This document shows, in pieces, positions 1 through 8,814 of a DNA stretch of 64,000 nt. Source of the DNA: an uncultured Oscillospiraceae bacterium (lineage in GTDB: Bacteria; Bacillota; Clostridia; Oscillospirales; Oscillospiraceae); the NCBI GenBank assembly GCA_934565415.1, contig CAKTHQ010000001.1, positions 1 to 64,000 of the forward strand, written 5' to 3'. The notes under the pieces are model-generated. The model saw only the letters and a list, made by a program, of their open reading frames with translations, was not told the DNA's origin and made no database searches. The translations under genes and the position numbers were made by a program. The stretch's first letter is position 1. Every line of letters begins with the position of its first letter.

Positions 1-683
1 GCGGAGCAGTGCATGGAAGCAATGCCCTTCAGAGGCAGGTAGTAGTTCATCATGGAGAACATACCCTTCTTCATCTCGCCGCCGTACCAGGTGTTGATGA
101 TAACCTGCTCACGGGAGGTGATGTTGAAGGCCACGCAGGTCTCGGAGTTCAGGCCCAGCTCCTTGAAGTTCTCTACCTTGGCCTTGGAGGCGTTGTAGAC
201 GATGAAGTCGGGCTTGAAGTTCTTCAGCTCCTCGGCGGTGGGCTTGATGAACATATTGGTAACGAAGTGCGCCTGCCATGCCACTTCCACGATGAAGCGG
301 ACGGCCATACGGGTATCGGGATTGGCGCCGCAGAAAGCATCCACAACATACAGCTTCTTGTTGCACAGCTCCTTGATGGCCAGCTTCTTGACGGCCTTCC
401 AGGTTTCTTCGCTCATGGGGTGGTTGTCGTTCTTGTACTCGTCGGAAGTCCACCAGACGGTGTTCTTGGAGTTCTCGTCCATGACGATGTACTTGTCTTT
501 GGGAGAACGGCCGGTGTAGATGCCGGTCATAACGTTGATGGTGTCCAGCTCCGTCTTCCGGCCGACTTCGTAGCCTTCCAGGCCGGGCTTGGTCTCTTCC
601 TCGTAGAGGGTCTCGTAGGAAGGATTGTGCACAATTTCCGTGGTGCCGGAAATGCCATACTTTTCAATTCCGTATGTTTCCAT
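1..683 (-). CDS. pckA: Phosphoenolpyruvate carboxykinase (ATP), N-terminal part, cut by window edge
   Basis: The cytosolic enzyme interconverts oxaloacetate plus ATP and phosphoenolpyruvate plus CO2. The first 227 residues are visible (family about 530); the 3' end lies outside the window. GRSPKDKY at residues 58-65 and YGGEMKKG at 200-207 are typical of ATP-type PEPCK substrate and metal-binding segments. The ATG at 683 is preceded by TAGGAGGA at 691-698. A promoter at 791-819 gives a leader of about 100 nt that contains a small palindrome. It is a single leftward gene. In gut Clostridia it often works anaplerotically, which is inference here. Confidence 0.95.
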   Translation of the reverse strand, partial: METYGIEKYGISGTTEIVHNPSYETLYEEETKPGLEGYEVGRKTELDTINVMTGIYTGRSPKDKYIVMDENSKNTVWWTSDEYKNDNHPMSEETWKAVKKLAIKELCNKKLYVVDAFCGANPDTRMAVRFIVEVAWQAHFVTNMFIKPTAEELKNFKPDFIVYNASKAKVENFKELGLNSETCVAFNITSREQVIINTWYGGEMKKGMFSMMNYYLPLKGIASMHCS

Positions 684-790
684 AATGGGTTCCTCCTAGA
701 TATTTATGTGGCGTTAAGAACGAGCGGTTTTCCCGCGTTTTCAACACAAATTGGTAAAGCCCTGGGAAATTCCCAAGTTCCACCGCATAC

Positions 791-819
791 ATATTAACAC
801 AAGAAATCCAGATTGTAAA
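791..819 (-). promoter_or_regulatory. pckA promoter
   Basis: On the minus strand TTTACA and TAATAT are separated by 17 nt. Transcription would start near 784. The odd palindrome TGGGAAATTCCCA at 763-775 falls about 9-21 nt downstream of that start and could be an operator. Confidence 0.6.
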
Positions 820-934
820 CAGTTATTTCGATCATTTTTTATCGTTTTTTCAAATGTGACCAAATATCCGTGTTTATCCCGTAACTTCATAGGAACTTAA
901 TATTTACCCCCTTTTTTTCTTCACATCTGCCTGG

Positions 935-1034
935 TATGATAAAGGCAAATCAATTCATGATTTTTCTTCTTTTTCATTTTCCTCTCCTCTTTTTTTGTTG
1001 CAGGGTCCGCAGCCGTCCGGCTGCGGATTTTGTT
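935..1034 (+). ncRNA. Candidate small RNA between pckA and asd
   Basis: An extended -10 (TGG then TATGAT, 932-940) is followed about 95 nt later by a perfect 9-bp hairpin, CCGCAGCCG / CGGCTGCGG (1007-1026), and a T-rich run. The transcript would be about 88 nt, pyrimidine-rich and without a ribosome binding site before a sensible ORF. The -35 region is poor (only a T run near 912). It could instead be a stray terminator. No known family is recognised. Confidence 0.3.
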
Positions 1035-1037
1035 TTT
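1007..1037 (+). terminator. Rho-independent terminator-like hairpin on the + strand
   Basis: A 9-bp GC-rich inverted repeat is followed by ATTTTGTTTTT. No + strand protein gene lies upstream, which is why a small RNA is suggested. Confidence 0.55.
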
Positions 1038-1111
1038 GTGCACCGATTACAATTTGCTTCCTGCCTGAAAAGAGGTTTATGGGCAGTATGTACAGAAGCC
1101 GGGAGGCCATT

Positions 1112-1160
1112 AAAAAAAGTCATTGCGAACCGGCGGCGCACCGCCCCTGTCCGCAATGAC
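1112..1160 (-). terminator. asd-lysC operon terminator made from a dispersed repeat
   Basis: GTCATTGCG (1119-1127) pairs with CGCAATGAC (1152-1160), followed on the minus strand by seven T. The sequence starts nine bases after the asd stop. Its GTCATTGCGA...GCGCAC core resembles the repeats at 22790-22836 and 36331-36373. Confidence 0.75.
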
Positions 1161-1168
1161 TTCCTTTT

Positions 1169-2170
1169 TTATTTTACCAGCAGCTCCGCAATCTGGATGG
1201 CATTGGTAGCCGCGCCCTTGCGGACCTGGTCGCCGCAGCACCACAGGCACAGGCCGTTGTCGTCGGTCAGGTCCGGACGGATCCGGCCTACGAAGACGAT
1301 GTCCTGGTCGCTGGTATCCAGGGGCATGGGGTAGCGCTTGTTGGCCAGGTCATCCACCAGCTTGCAGCCGGGAGCCTTGGCAATGGCCTCCCGGGCCTCC
1401 TCCACGGAAACGTGCTTATCAAAGTGCAGGCTGACGGAAATGGAGTGGCTGCGCACCACGGGCACCCGGACGCAGGTGCAGCTGACCTTCAGCTCCGGCA
1501 GGTGCATGATCTTCCGGCCCTCGTTCTGCATCTTCATCTCCTCGCTGGTGTAGCCCTCGAACTGCTCCCCGCCGATCTGGGGGATCAGGTTAAAGGCAAT
1601 CTGGTGGGAGAAGACCTTGGGCTCGTACCGCTTGCCCTCCCGCAGGGCCTCCACCTCGTTCATCAGCTCGATGGGGCCGCCGGCACCGGCGCCGGACACG
1701 GCCTGATAGGTAGAGGCGGTCATGGTGCGGATGGGGGAAATGGCGTTCAGGGCATTGACGGCGGTCACCGTAATGATGGTAGAGCAGTTGGGGTTCGAGA
1801 TAATGCCGTGATGGTTCTTCACGTCCTCCGGGTTGATTTCGGGGACGATCAGGGGCACGTTGGGGTCCAGCCGGAAGGCGGAGGAATTGTCCACAAATAC
1901 GGCGCCGGCCTTTACGATGGCAGGGGCGAACTTCTTGGCGATGTCATTTTCGGCAGCGCCCAGCACAATGTCCACGCCCGCAAAGGCCTCGTCCCTGGCC
2001 TCTACGATGGCCACATCCTCGCCCCTGAACTTCAGGGTCTTCCCGGCGCTTCTGGCGCTGGCCAGGGGAACGAGCTTGCCCACAGGGAACTCCCGCTCCT
2101 GCAGAATTTTGATCATTTCCTGCCCCACGGCGCCGGTGGCGCCCAGAACGGCAACGGTATACTGTTTCAT
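1169..2170 (-). CDS. asd: Aspartate-semialdehyde dehydrogenase
   Basis: It reduces L-aspartyl-4-phosphate to aspartate semialdehyde with NADPH, the branch point to lysine/diaminopimelate and threonine/methionine. It has 333 residues, normal for the family. GATGAVGQ (10-17) is the nucleotide-binding loop, C129 in NPNCST is the catalytic cysteine and H241 in VRSHS the likely general base. It starts 14 nt after lysC, with a GGAGG-type site between, so the two enzymes of consecutive steps are co-transcribed. A hairpin terminator follows directly. Confidence 0.97.
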   Translation of the reverse strand: MKQYTVAVLGATGAVGQEMIKILQEREFPVGKLVPLASARSAGKTLKFRGEDVAIVEARDEAFAGVDIVLGAAENDIAKKFAPAIVKAGAVFVDNSSAFRLDPNVPLIVPEINPEDVKNHHGIISNPNCSTIITVTAVNALNAISPIRTMTASTYQAVSGAGAGGPIELMNEVEALREGKRYEPKVFSHQIAFNLIPQIGGEQFEGYTSEEMKMQNEGRKIMHLPELKVSCTCVRVPVVRSHSISVSLHFDKHVSVEEAREAIAKAPGCKLVDDLANKRYPMPLDTSDQDIVFVGRIRPDLTDDNGLCLWCCGDQVRKGAATNAIQIAELLVK

Positions 2171-2184
2171 ATGGTTTTCCTCCT

Positions 2185-3498
2185 TTATTTCACAAAGCTG
2201 TTATACAATACCTTAATGGCGCCTTCAAAATCCCGGTTGTCCACGCCGAAGATGATGTTCAGTTCGTCGGGGCCCTGGTTAATCATACGGATGTTGATGC
2301 CCGCCTGGCCCAGGGTGGCGAAGATCTGGCCGGAAATACCGGGCCGGAAGGCCATTTTCCGGCCGACGGCGGCTACCACGGCAATCTGGTCGTAAACATT
2401 CAGGGAGTCCGGCTCCACTTCCTTCTGGATTTCGCCCAGGATGGTATACAGGCAGGGGGCCACGGCCTCGGTGGGCATCACCACGGACACGTTGTCGATG
2501 CCGTTTGGCACATAGTCCACACTGATATTATGCCGCTCCAGCACCGTCAGAACCTTCCGCAGCACACCGACCTGGCTGCTCATGCCCCGCTTGGTCAGAG
2601 CGATGATGGAAAAATCCTTCTTGCCGGTGATGCCGGTAATGAAGCGGTGGGGGTCGGAGTCCTCGTCAAACCGCTCCCGGATCATGGTACCCGGATCCTG
2701 GGGGGCATTGGTGTTGCGGATATTCAGGGGAATGTTCTTTTCCCGCACCGGGAAGATGGTACCCTCGTGGAGCACCTGGGCACCGCTGTAGCTCAGCTCC
2801 CGCAGCTCGTCGTAGGTGACCTCCGGAATGGTCTGGGGGTTCTCCACAATCCGGGGGTCTGCCATGAGGATGCCGGAGACATCGGTCCAGTTTTCGTACA
2901 CATCCGCATCCAGCGCCGCCGCGGCCAAAGCGCCCGTAATGTCGCTGCCGCCCCGGGTAAAGGTCTTGATTTTGCCGTCCGGCAGCTGTCCGTAGAAGCC
3001 GGGAATCACCACGCCCAGGCCGGTGACCTGGTTCCGCAGGGCCTCATAGCTCCGCTCCTGGTCCACGGTGCCGTCAAAACGGAAGAAAATCCAGTCTGCC
3101 GCATCGATGAACTGGAAGCCCAAAAAGTCTGCCATAAGCTTTGCGGAGAAGTATTCGCCCCGGCTGGCCAGCTCATCCTGGGTAATGGTCTTGTTGTCCA
3201 GCTTGCTTTTCAGATCCGCAAACTCCGGCTCCAGGTCGATGGTCAGCCCCAGATCACGGATGATCTCCCGGTAGCGGGAGGTAATCATTTCAAATACCCC
3301 GGAGCAGTCCACGCCGTACTGGGTGTGGGCATGGCACAGGTACAATAGGTCCGTAATTTTATGGTCCTGCTTGTTCCGCTTTCCGGCGGCGGAAACCACC
3401 ACCACCTTGCGCTCCGGATCCGCCAGCAGAATATCTCTTATTTTCCGGTACTGGCCCGCATCCGCCATGGAGGAGCCGCCGAATTTTACAACTTTCAT
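2185..3498 (-). CDS. lysC: Aspartate kinase
   Basis: It phosphorylates L-aspartate, the committed step of the aspartate family. It has 437 residues: a kinase domain (KFGGSS at 5-10, RGGSD near 220) and two C-terminal ACT domains, the usual place of lysine or threonine feedback. The reading frame stays open upstream to 3651, but that part is a dispersed repeat. The start at 3498 is chosen because MKVVKFGGSS is the family N-terminus and GAAGG lies 7 nt ahead. Operon with asd. hom, upstream, lacks an ACT domain, so feedback probably acts mainly here. Confidence 0.96.
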   Translation of the reverse strand: MKVVKFGGSSMADAGQYRKIRDILLADPERKVVVVSAAGKRNKQDHKITDLLYLCHAHTQYGVDCSGVFEMITSRYREIIRDLGLTIDLEPEFADLKSKLDNKTITQDELASRGEYFSAKLMADFLGFQFIDAADWIFFRFDGTVDQERSYEALRNQVTGLGVVIPGFYGQLPDGKIKTFTRGGSDITGALAAAALDADVYENWTDVSGILMADPRIVENPQTIPEVTYDELRELSYSGAQVLHEGTIFPVREKNIPLNIRNTNAPQDPGTMIRERFDEDSDPHRFITGITGKKDFSIIALTKRGMSSQVGVLRKVLTVLERHNISVDYVPNGIDNVSVVMPTEAVAPCLYTILGEIQKEVEPDSLNVYDQIAVVAAVGRKMAFRPGISGQIFATLGQAGINIRMINQGPDELNIIFGVDNRDFEGAIKVLYNSFVK

Positions 3499-3523
3499 GT
3501 TTTTACCTTCTTTCAGTCTCCAG

Positions 3524-3725
3524 CCTTCCCCCCTCCTGCTTGGAGGGGGTGCCGCCCGCAGGCGGCAGGGGTGGAGGGGACCAGCTTTAATAAACAGGTT
3601 GGTTCGTTGAGAAAATAGGGGGAAATTGCGGGGATACCGCTTGTCAGGCACCGTAAAATGTCGTACCGGGTCCCCTCCACCCCCGGCACTGCGGTGCCAC
3701 CCCCTCCATGCAGGAGGGGGAAGGG
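3524..3725. repeat. MITE-like inverted-repeat element, family 1 copy A
   Basis: Two arms of about 58 bp (3524-3582 and 3669-3725) are imperfect reverse complements, each with a CCCCTCC...GGAGGGG hairpin and the motif GTGGAGGGGACC. They flank an A+T-richer core of 86 bp. The core and the GTCCCCTCCACC edge match copy B at 16864-17103 in inverted orientation. It has no coding capacity. It fills the hom-lysC gap and may terminate hom transcripts. Confidence 0.8.
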
Positions 3726-3734
3726 ATTTTTCTT

Positions 3735-4853
3735 TTACGCAAACGCGGCAATAAACGCCTCGTCATGCTCCTTCAGCCACCGGTGCATTTCTTCCACGGC
3801 CACCTCTTCCGTAACCACGGCCCGGCCCCAGTGGGAGGCGGTATGGGAAACCAGCCATTCATCCTCGGTACCCCGGACATAGTAGCGCATTTTTACATCG
3901 TTGTCTATGCTCACTTTCTTGCCGTAGGGCCGGTAGAAGCCCTTGCCCTTGGTAAAGTCCACGCAGTCCTGCACCACATTGTATGCGGTGGGGTACCGGC
4001 CTGCGCCCTGGCCGAAAAAGCTCTGGCGGCCGGATACATCTCCCTCCAGGGTGATGAGGTTGTAGTTGGCCGGAACCGCCGCCTCCGGCTGGCCCAGGGG
4101 ATACAGGGTGGGCTGCACAAAGGCGGAATAGGTGCCGCTTTTGCAGTCCGCGGTAGAGACCAGCTTGCACTGCAGGCCGTTGGCGCTGAAGGAGGCCACA
4201 TCCTCGGCACTGATCCGGGAGATACCGGCAGCGGGGATATGGGCGGTATCCAGGCTGACGCCAAAGCCGATGTTGGCGGAGACGATGAGCTTGTGCCAGG
4301 TATCGGTGCCCTCCACATCGGTGGTGGGGTCCGCCTCGGCATAGCCCAGGCTCTGGGCCTGCCGCAGGGCCTCGCTGTAGCCCAGCCCCAGGCGGGTCAT
4401 GGAGTCCAGAATATAGTTGCAGGTGCCGTTCATAATGCCGCCCACATGGCGGATCCGCTCAATGCGCCCGGCCCGCTCCAGTTCACTCAGCCAGCCGATG
4501 CCCCCGCCTACGGAGGCGGTGCAGCGCAGGTGCACGCCCTTTTCCTGGGCCAAAGGAATCAGGTCGTCGTAATAGGTGGCAATGAGAGCCTTGTTGGCGG
4601 TAGCCACATTCTTTCCTGCCAGAATGGCGCTGCGGACATACTCGTAGGCCGGATGCAGGCCGCCGATGGTCTCCACCACGGTATCGATGGTCTCGTCCGC
4701 CAGAATATCGGCAAAGTCGTGGGTCACGACGGCATCCGGCAGGTTCAGATCCCGGCGGCACAGCACCTTGACCACCTGCATATCCTCCCGGGGAGCGGTT
4801 ATTTCGTAAACACCCTTTCCTACGGTACCAAAGCCCAGTAGTCCAATTCGCAT
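3735..4853 (-). CDS. hom: Homoserine dehydrogenase (short form, no ACT domain)
   Basis: It reduces aspartate semialdehyde to homoserine with NAD(P)H. It has 372 residues. GFGTVGKG at 7-14 is the Rossmann loop; GGIMNGTCNYIL is the family signature next to the catalytic lysine region. Bacterial Hom proteins are often about 430 residues with a C-terminal ACT domain, which is missing here. Divergent from thrC-thrB, with a shared 170-bp control region. The stop codon lies ten bases from repeat family 1 copy A. Confidence 0.95.
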   Translation of the reverse strand: MRIGLLGFGTVGKGVYEITAPREDMQVVKVLCRRDLNLPDAVVTHDFADILADETIDTVVETIGGLHPAYEYVRSAILAGKNVATANKALIATYYDDLIPLAQEKGVHLRCTASVGGGIGWLSELERAGRIERIRHVGGIMNGTCNYILDSMTRLGLGYSEALRQAQSLGYAEADPTTDVEGTDTWHKLIVSANIGFGVSLDTAHIPAAGISRISAEDVASFSANGLQCKLVSTADCKSGTYSAFVQPTLYPLGQPEAAVPANYNLITLEGDVSGRQSFFGQGAGRYPTAYNVVQDCVDFTKGKGFYRPYGKKVSIDNDVKMRYYVRGTEDEWLVSHTASHWGRAVVTEEVAVEEMHRWLKEHDEAFIAAFA

Positions 4854-4906
4854 AAATCTCTCTCCATTCCTGCAAATTCTTTCAGCGTGTATCTCTGGGA
4901 AAACAC

Positions 4907-4935
4907 TTGCTTTTTTGTATTAGTCAGTATATCAT
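4907..4935 (+). promoter_or_regulatory. thrC-thrB promoter with downstream palindrome
   Basis: TTGCTT (4907-4912) and TATCAT (4930-4935) are 17 nt apart. The perfect 12-base palindrome TTGCAATTGCAA lies at 4949-4960, about 8 nt after the expected start, and is a possible repressor site. Confidence 0.6.
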
Positions 4936-5023
4936 ATACCTACTAAAATTGCAATTGCAAGGAAATGCAATGGTTTCCCCGGGAAAACCCTTTCTTTTGT
5001 GCAAATATACAGGAGGTATTTAT

Positions 5024-6457
5024 ATGGAATACATTTCTACCCGCGGTATGTCCCCGGCGGTTGACAGCGCTCAAGCGGTGCTGAACGGTCTTGCACCGGA
5101 CGGGGGGTTGTATGTGCCCCGGCACCTGCCGGAGTTCGATTGGAAGGGCTGTTTGGCAAAGTCCTCCCAGCAGATGTCCCAGGCCATTCTTTCCGCACTC
5201 CTGCCGGATATCCCCCATATGGATACCCTGGTAAAAAACGCCTATACCGGCAAATTCGAAACGGAGGACCTGACCCCTTCCGTGCCAGTCGGCGATATGA
5301 CCGTATGCGAGCTGTTCCGGGGCCCTACCTCTGCCTTTAAGGATGTGGCTCTGAGTATGCTGCCCCAGCTGCTCACCGCCGCCAAGGAGGAAAAGGGCAT
5401 CCGGGAGGAAATCCGCATCCTCACCGCCACCTCCGGCGATACGGGCAAGGCAGCCCTGGTGGGCTTCCGGGATGTGCCCGGGGTAAGCATCTGCGTATTC
5501 TACCCCCATGGGGGCGTATCCCAGGTTCAGCGGGCCCAGATGGTAACCCAGGAGGGGAAAAACGTATCCGTCTGTGCCGTGGAAGGCAACTTCGACGATG
5601 CCCAGACCGGGGTGAAGAACATCTTCCACGACACCCAGGGGAAGGAATTGCCCTTCCGGCTGTCCTCCGCCAACTCCATCAACATCGGCCGTCTGGCCCC
5701 CCAGATCATGTACTACTTCCGGGCCTACCGGGACCTGCTGGACCGGAAAGCCATTGCCCTGGGAGACCGGGTGGATTTCAGTGTCCCCACCGGCAACTTT
5801 GGCGACATCCTGGCCGGGTACCTGGCCAAGAAGCTGGGGCTGCCCGTAGGCAGGCTCTACTGCGCCTCCAACGCCAATAACGTACTGACGGATTTTCTGA
5901 CCACCGGCATCTACGACCGCCGCCGGCCCCTGCTCAAAACCACCTCCCCCTCCATGGACATTCTGGTGTCCTCCAATTTGGAAAGGCTCCTGTACCTCCT
6001 GTCCGGGGATACGGCTTTGGTTGCCGGGCTTATGAAGGACCTGAACGAAAAGGGCTTTTATCAGGTCCCCGATTCCCTGCTTTCTGCCATCCAGGCGGAG
6101 TTCGGCGCCGGATACTGCGACGACAGCCAGGCAAAGGAGGTCATCGGCCGGGTTTATAAGGACTACGGCTACCTGATGGACCCCCACACCGCCTCCGGCT
6201 GGTTCGTGGCAGAACGGAACAAGGGGGCGCATCCCATGGTGGTTCTCTCCACCGCCTCCCCCTATAAGTTCTCCACCGCCGTTCTACCGGCCATCGGCGG
6301 CAGCACCGAGGGCACGGAATTTGAGCGCATGGAGCGGTTGAACGCCATTACCGGGGTGCCCATCCCCAAAAACCTGGCCGCCCTGCAAGGAAAGCCGGAG
6401 CTGCATACAGATGTCATTCCCAAGGACAAGATGCTGGAATATGTAATGAACCGGTAA
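5024..6457 (+). CDS. thrC: Threonine synthase
   Basis: This PLP enzyme converts O-phosphohomoserine to threonine. It has 477 residues; the N-terminus MEYISTRG is the classical one and K106 in SAFKDVAL binds PLP. The start at 5024 has AGGAGG at 5011-5016; the frame is open further upstream but without a good site and across the promoter. Length and the YHPTAS-like loop place it with the long (E. coli/yeast-type) threonine synthases. Operon with thrB 24 nt downstream. Confidence 0.96.
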   Translation: MEYISTRGMSPAVDSAQAVLNGLAPDGGLYVPRHLPEFDWKGCLAKSSQQMSQAILSALLPDIPHMDTLVKNAYTGKFETEDLTPSVPVGDMTVCELFRGPTSAFKDVALSMLPQLLTAAKEEKGIREEIRILTATSGDTGKAALVGFRDVPGVSICVFYPHGGVSQVQRAQMVTQEGKNVSVCAVEGNFDDAQTGVKNIFHDTQGKELPFRLSSANSINIGRLAPQIMYYFRAYRDLLDRKAIALGDRVDFSVPTGNFGDILAGYLAKKLGLPVGRLYCASNANNVLTDFLTTGIYDRRRPLLKTTSPSMDILVSSNLERLLYLLSGDTALVAGLMKDLNEKGFYQVPDSLLSAIQAEFGAGYCDDSQAKEVIGRVYKDYGYLMDPHTASGWFVAERNKGAHPMVVLSTASPYKFSTAVLPAIGGSTEGTEFERMERLNAITGVPIPKNLAALQGKPELHTDVIPKDKMLEYVMNR

Positions 6458-6481
6458 AAAGAGAAATAGGAGAACATTCCC

Positions 6482-7363
6482 ATGAACAAAGTAACCGTCC
6501 GCGTGCCCGCCACCACGGCAAACCTTGGCCCGGGCTTTGATGCCTTTGGCTGCGCTTTGAGCCTGTACACCGATGTAACCTTTGAGGAAACCGACACGGG
6601 GCTGGAAATTACCGGCTGCGACGAGGCCTACCAGGGCCCCGACAATCTGGCCTATACCTCCTACTGCGCCGTACTGGCCTCCCTGAGCGAAGAGGTCCGG
6701 GGGGTCAAAATCCACATCGATGCCCATATCCCCATCTGCCGGGGTCTGGGCTCCTCCGCCGCCCTTTTGGTAGCCGGAGCCATGGGGGCAAACCTGCTGC
6801 GGGGCAGCAAGCTCTCCACCCAGGGCCTGCTGAACATCACCAATGCCATGGAGGGCCACCCGGACAACCTGGCCCCCGCCTTTTACGGCGGCCTGACTGC
6901 CTCCATGGTAGACAGCGGCCTGCCCGTAACCGTCAGCTTCCCCCTGCATCCCAGCTGGGAATTTCTGGCCCTGGTGCCGGACTTTGACCTGCCCACCACC
7001 CTGGCCCGGTCCGTACTGCCGGAGCAGGTCAGCCGGGGGGACGCCATTTATAACATTTCCCACGGCGCCATGGTCCTGAAGGCTCTGGAGCTGGGGGACG
7101 AAAAGCTGCTACGCACCGCCATGCAGGACCGGCTCCACCAGAAGTACCGGAAGAAGCTGATCCCGGATTACGAAAAGATCGAAGCTCTGGTGCGTACCAC
7201 CGGCGCAGCCTTCTGCCTCAGCGGCGCAGGCCCCACCCTGCTGTGCCTGACAAGAAACAAGAGCCTCCGGGATGTCCTGGCCCAAAAGATGCCCAGGATT
7301 AGCGAGCACAACTGGCAGATTCTCCCCCTCCATGTGGAATTCCAGGGCGCCCACCCGCTGTAA
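6482..7363 (+). CDS. thrB: Homoserine kinase
   Basis: A GHMP-family kinase that makes O-phosphohomoserine, the substrate of the preceding ThrC. It has 293 residues. PATTANLGPGFD (9-20) and the ATP loop GLGSSAA (88-94) are intact, as is the C-terminal SGAGPT motif. The start ATG at 6482 follows AGGAGA at 6468-6473. Last gene of the thrCB operon; a hairpin-rich repeat follows and may terminate it. Confidence 0.96.
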   Translation: MNKVTVRVPATTANLGPGFDAFGCALSLYTDVTFEETDTGLEITGCDEAYQGPDNLAYTSYCAVLASLSEEVRGVKIHIDAHIPICRGLGSSAALLVAGAMGANLLRGSKLSTQGLLNITNAMEGHPDNLAPAFYGGLTASMVDSGLPVTVSFPLHPSWEFLALVPDFDLPTTLARSVLPEQVSRGDAIYNISHGAMVLKALELGDEKLLRTAMQDRLHQKYRKKLIPDYEKIEALVRTTGAAFCLSGAGPTLLCLTRNKSLRDVLAQKMPRISEHNWQILPLHVEFQGAHPL

Positions 7364-7371
7364 GGTTTCAA

Positions 7372-7521
7372 ACAGGGGCTGCCGCAAATAAAAGCCGTCC
7401 TCTCTCCGCCGCGGCGATTTCTCATGGCATTCGCCATATTTCTCACCGCGCAGGCGGTATTTCACCCGTCCAAAGGACGGATTTCACGGTGCTGCTGCAA
7501 AATTCGTTTTGCAGCAGCACC
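7372..7521. repeat. Dispersed hairpin repeat, family 2 copy A (thrB 3' side)
   Basis: It ends in a perfect 15-bp stem (488-502 with 507-521 of 7000) closed by TTCG. The block ACCCGTCC...GGACGGATTTC plus the GCTGCTGCAAAA stem recurs, reverse-complemented, at 14163-14256. It lies just after thrB, so it can act as a terminator. Confidence 0.7.
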
Positions 7522-7567
7522 TTCTATGTTCCCGGTTTTGTTTTTCGAAAAATTCAAAAAATAAAGG

Positions 7568-7596
7568 AAGACAACTTGTCCTTTCTGTGTTATACT
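7568..7596 (+). promoter_or_regulatory. Promoter of the DUF3810-rsmG-SGNH run
   Basis: AAGACA and TATACT are separated by 17 nt; start expected near 7603. It is followed by AAGGAGG at 7621-7627 and a TTG start. Confidence 0.5.
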
Positions 7597-7636
7597 AATA
7601 AACTGATTAGGTTTATCTTTAAGGAGGGCTTTCCTT

Positions 7637-8812
7637 TTGAAATACTTGCGCGGATACCTGACCGCCGGCATATTCGGGGCCATTACCTGGGTGCTGATGG
7701 CCTACGGGCAGCGGTTTTCTACTCTGATTGATATGGTCTACCCCTATGTAACCCGGAATTTGCAAAACATTCTGGCCCAGTGGAGCTCTCAGGTGGATTT
7801 CTGCCTGTGGCAGCTGCTGGCGGTGGCCCTGGGGGTACTGGTTCTTTGCAGCATCGTGCTGATGATTGTGCTCAAGTGGAACGCGGTCCAGTGGGCAGGC
7901 TGGGTACTGGCGGTGTTCAGCTGCATTTATTGCGCCCACACCGCCCTGTACGGCCTGAACTTCTACGCCGGCCCCATCTCCGAGGACCTGCGGCTGGATA
8001 TGTCCCCCTACACCCTGGAGGAGCTGACGGAGGCCACGGAGTACTACCGGAACCAGGCAAACACCCTGGCTGCCCAGATGCCCCGGAAAAGCGACGGCAG
8101 CGTATCCTTCCGGACCTTCGAGGAGCTGGCAGACCTGGCCGGGGACGGCTTCCATACCCTGACCTACGAAAAGCACTATCCCATCTTTGCCGGGTCCACC
8201 CTGCCGGTCAAAAAGCTTGGCTGGTCCGATATGTATGTTTCCATGGGCATTACCGGCTTTACCTTTGCCCTGACGGGGGAGGCCGCGGTAAATCCCCAGG
8301 CTCCGGATGTGAGCCTGCCCTTTACCATGTGCCACGAAATGGCCCACCGGATGAGCATCGCCAACGAGCGGGATGCCAACTTTGCCGCCTTCCTGGCCGC
8401 CTCCAGCAATTCCGACCCGCAGTTCCAGTATTCCGCCTACTTTATGGCCTACCGCTATTGCATTTCCGCCCTGGCCACCGTTACCAGCCCGGCGGCGGTG
8501 GAGGCCCGGTCCCAGGTAGAGGCCGGGGTTAGCGACGCCCTGCGGTATGATATGGCCCAGTACGATTCCTTCTACCGGACCCGGAAGAGCGAAACCGCCA
8601 CCAAGGCCGGGGATGCCGTCAACAATACCTACCTGAAAACCAGCGGCGACAGCGCAGGGCTCAACTCCTACGGGGAGGTCTGCGACCTTCTGGTCAGCTG
8701 GCACGTTCAGGAGATACTGCTTCCCAGCCTGGCAGAGGAGGAAGACCCCTTCGATCCCCTGGACAGCACCCAGGTGGATCTGACGGGCATTGTACACGCA
8801 GGAGGAAACTGA
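7637..8812 (+). CDS. DUF3810-family membrane zinc-protease-like protein
   Basis: 391 residues from a TTG start with AAGGAGG nine bases ahead. Three hydrophobic segments occupy roughly residues 8-25, 57-80 and 86-106. A soluble, probably extracytoplasmic part then carries HEMAH (233-237) with E244 and D246 nearby, the gluzincin-like HExxH pattern seen in DUF3810 proteins. Peptidase activity is inferred from the motif; no substrate is known. It is the first gene of a run: the stop is two bases before the rsmG start, and rsmG is coupled to four SGNH-like genes. Confidence 0.8.
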   Translation: MKYLRGYLTAGIFGAITWVLMAYGQRFSTLIDMVYPYVTRNLQNILAQWSSQVDFCLWQLLAVALGVLVLCSIVLMIVLKWNAVQWAGWVLAVFSCIYCAHTALYGLNFYAGPISEDLRLDMSPYTLEELTEATEYYRNQANTLAAQMPRKSDGSVSFRTFEELADLAGDGFHTLTYEKHYPIFAGSTLPVKKLGWSDMYVSMGITGFTFALTGEAAVNPQAPDVSLPFTMCHEMAHRMSIANERDANFAAFLAASSNSDPQFQYSAYFMAYRYCISALATVTSPAAVEARSQVEAGVSDALRYDMAQYDSFYRTRKSETATKAGDAVNNTYLKTSGDSAGLNSYGEVCDLLVSWHVQEILLPSLAEEEDPFDPLDSTQVDLTGIVHAGGN

Positions 8813-8814
8813 AA

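Noticed and set aside
936..1334. Frame of 132 codons starting near the candidate small RNA
   Set aside because: It crosses a strong hairpin and runs antisense into asd; no ribosome site.
3499..3651. Upstream extension of lysC
   Set aside because: The extra 51 codons translate repeat family 1 and the family N-terminus begins at MKVVKFGGSS.
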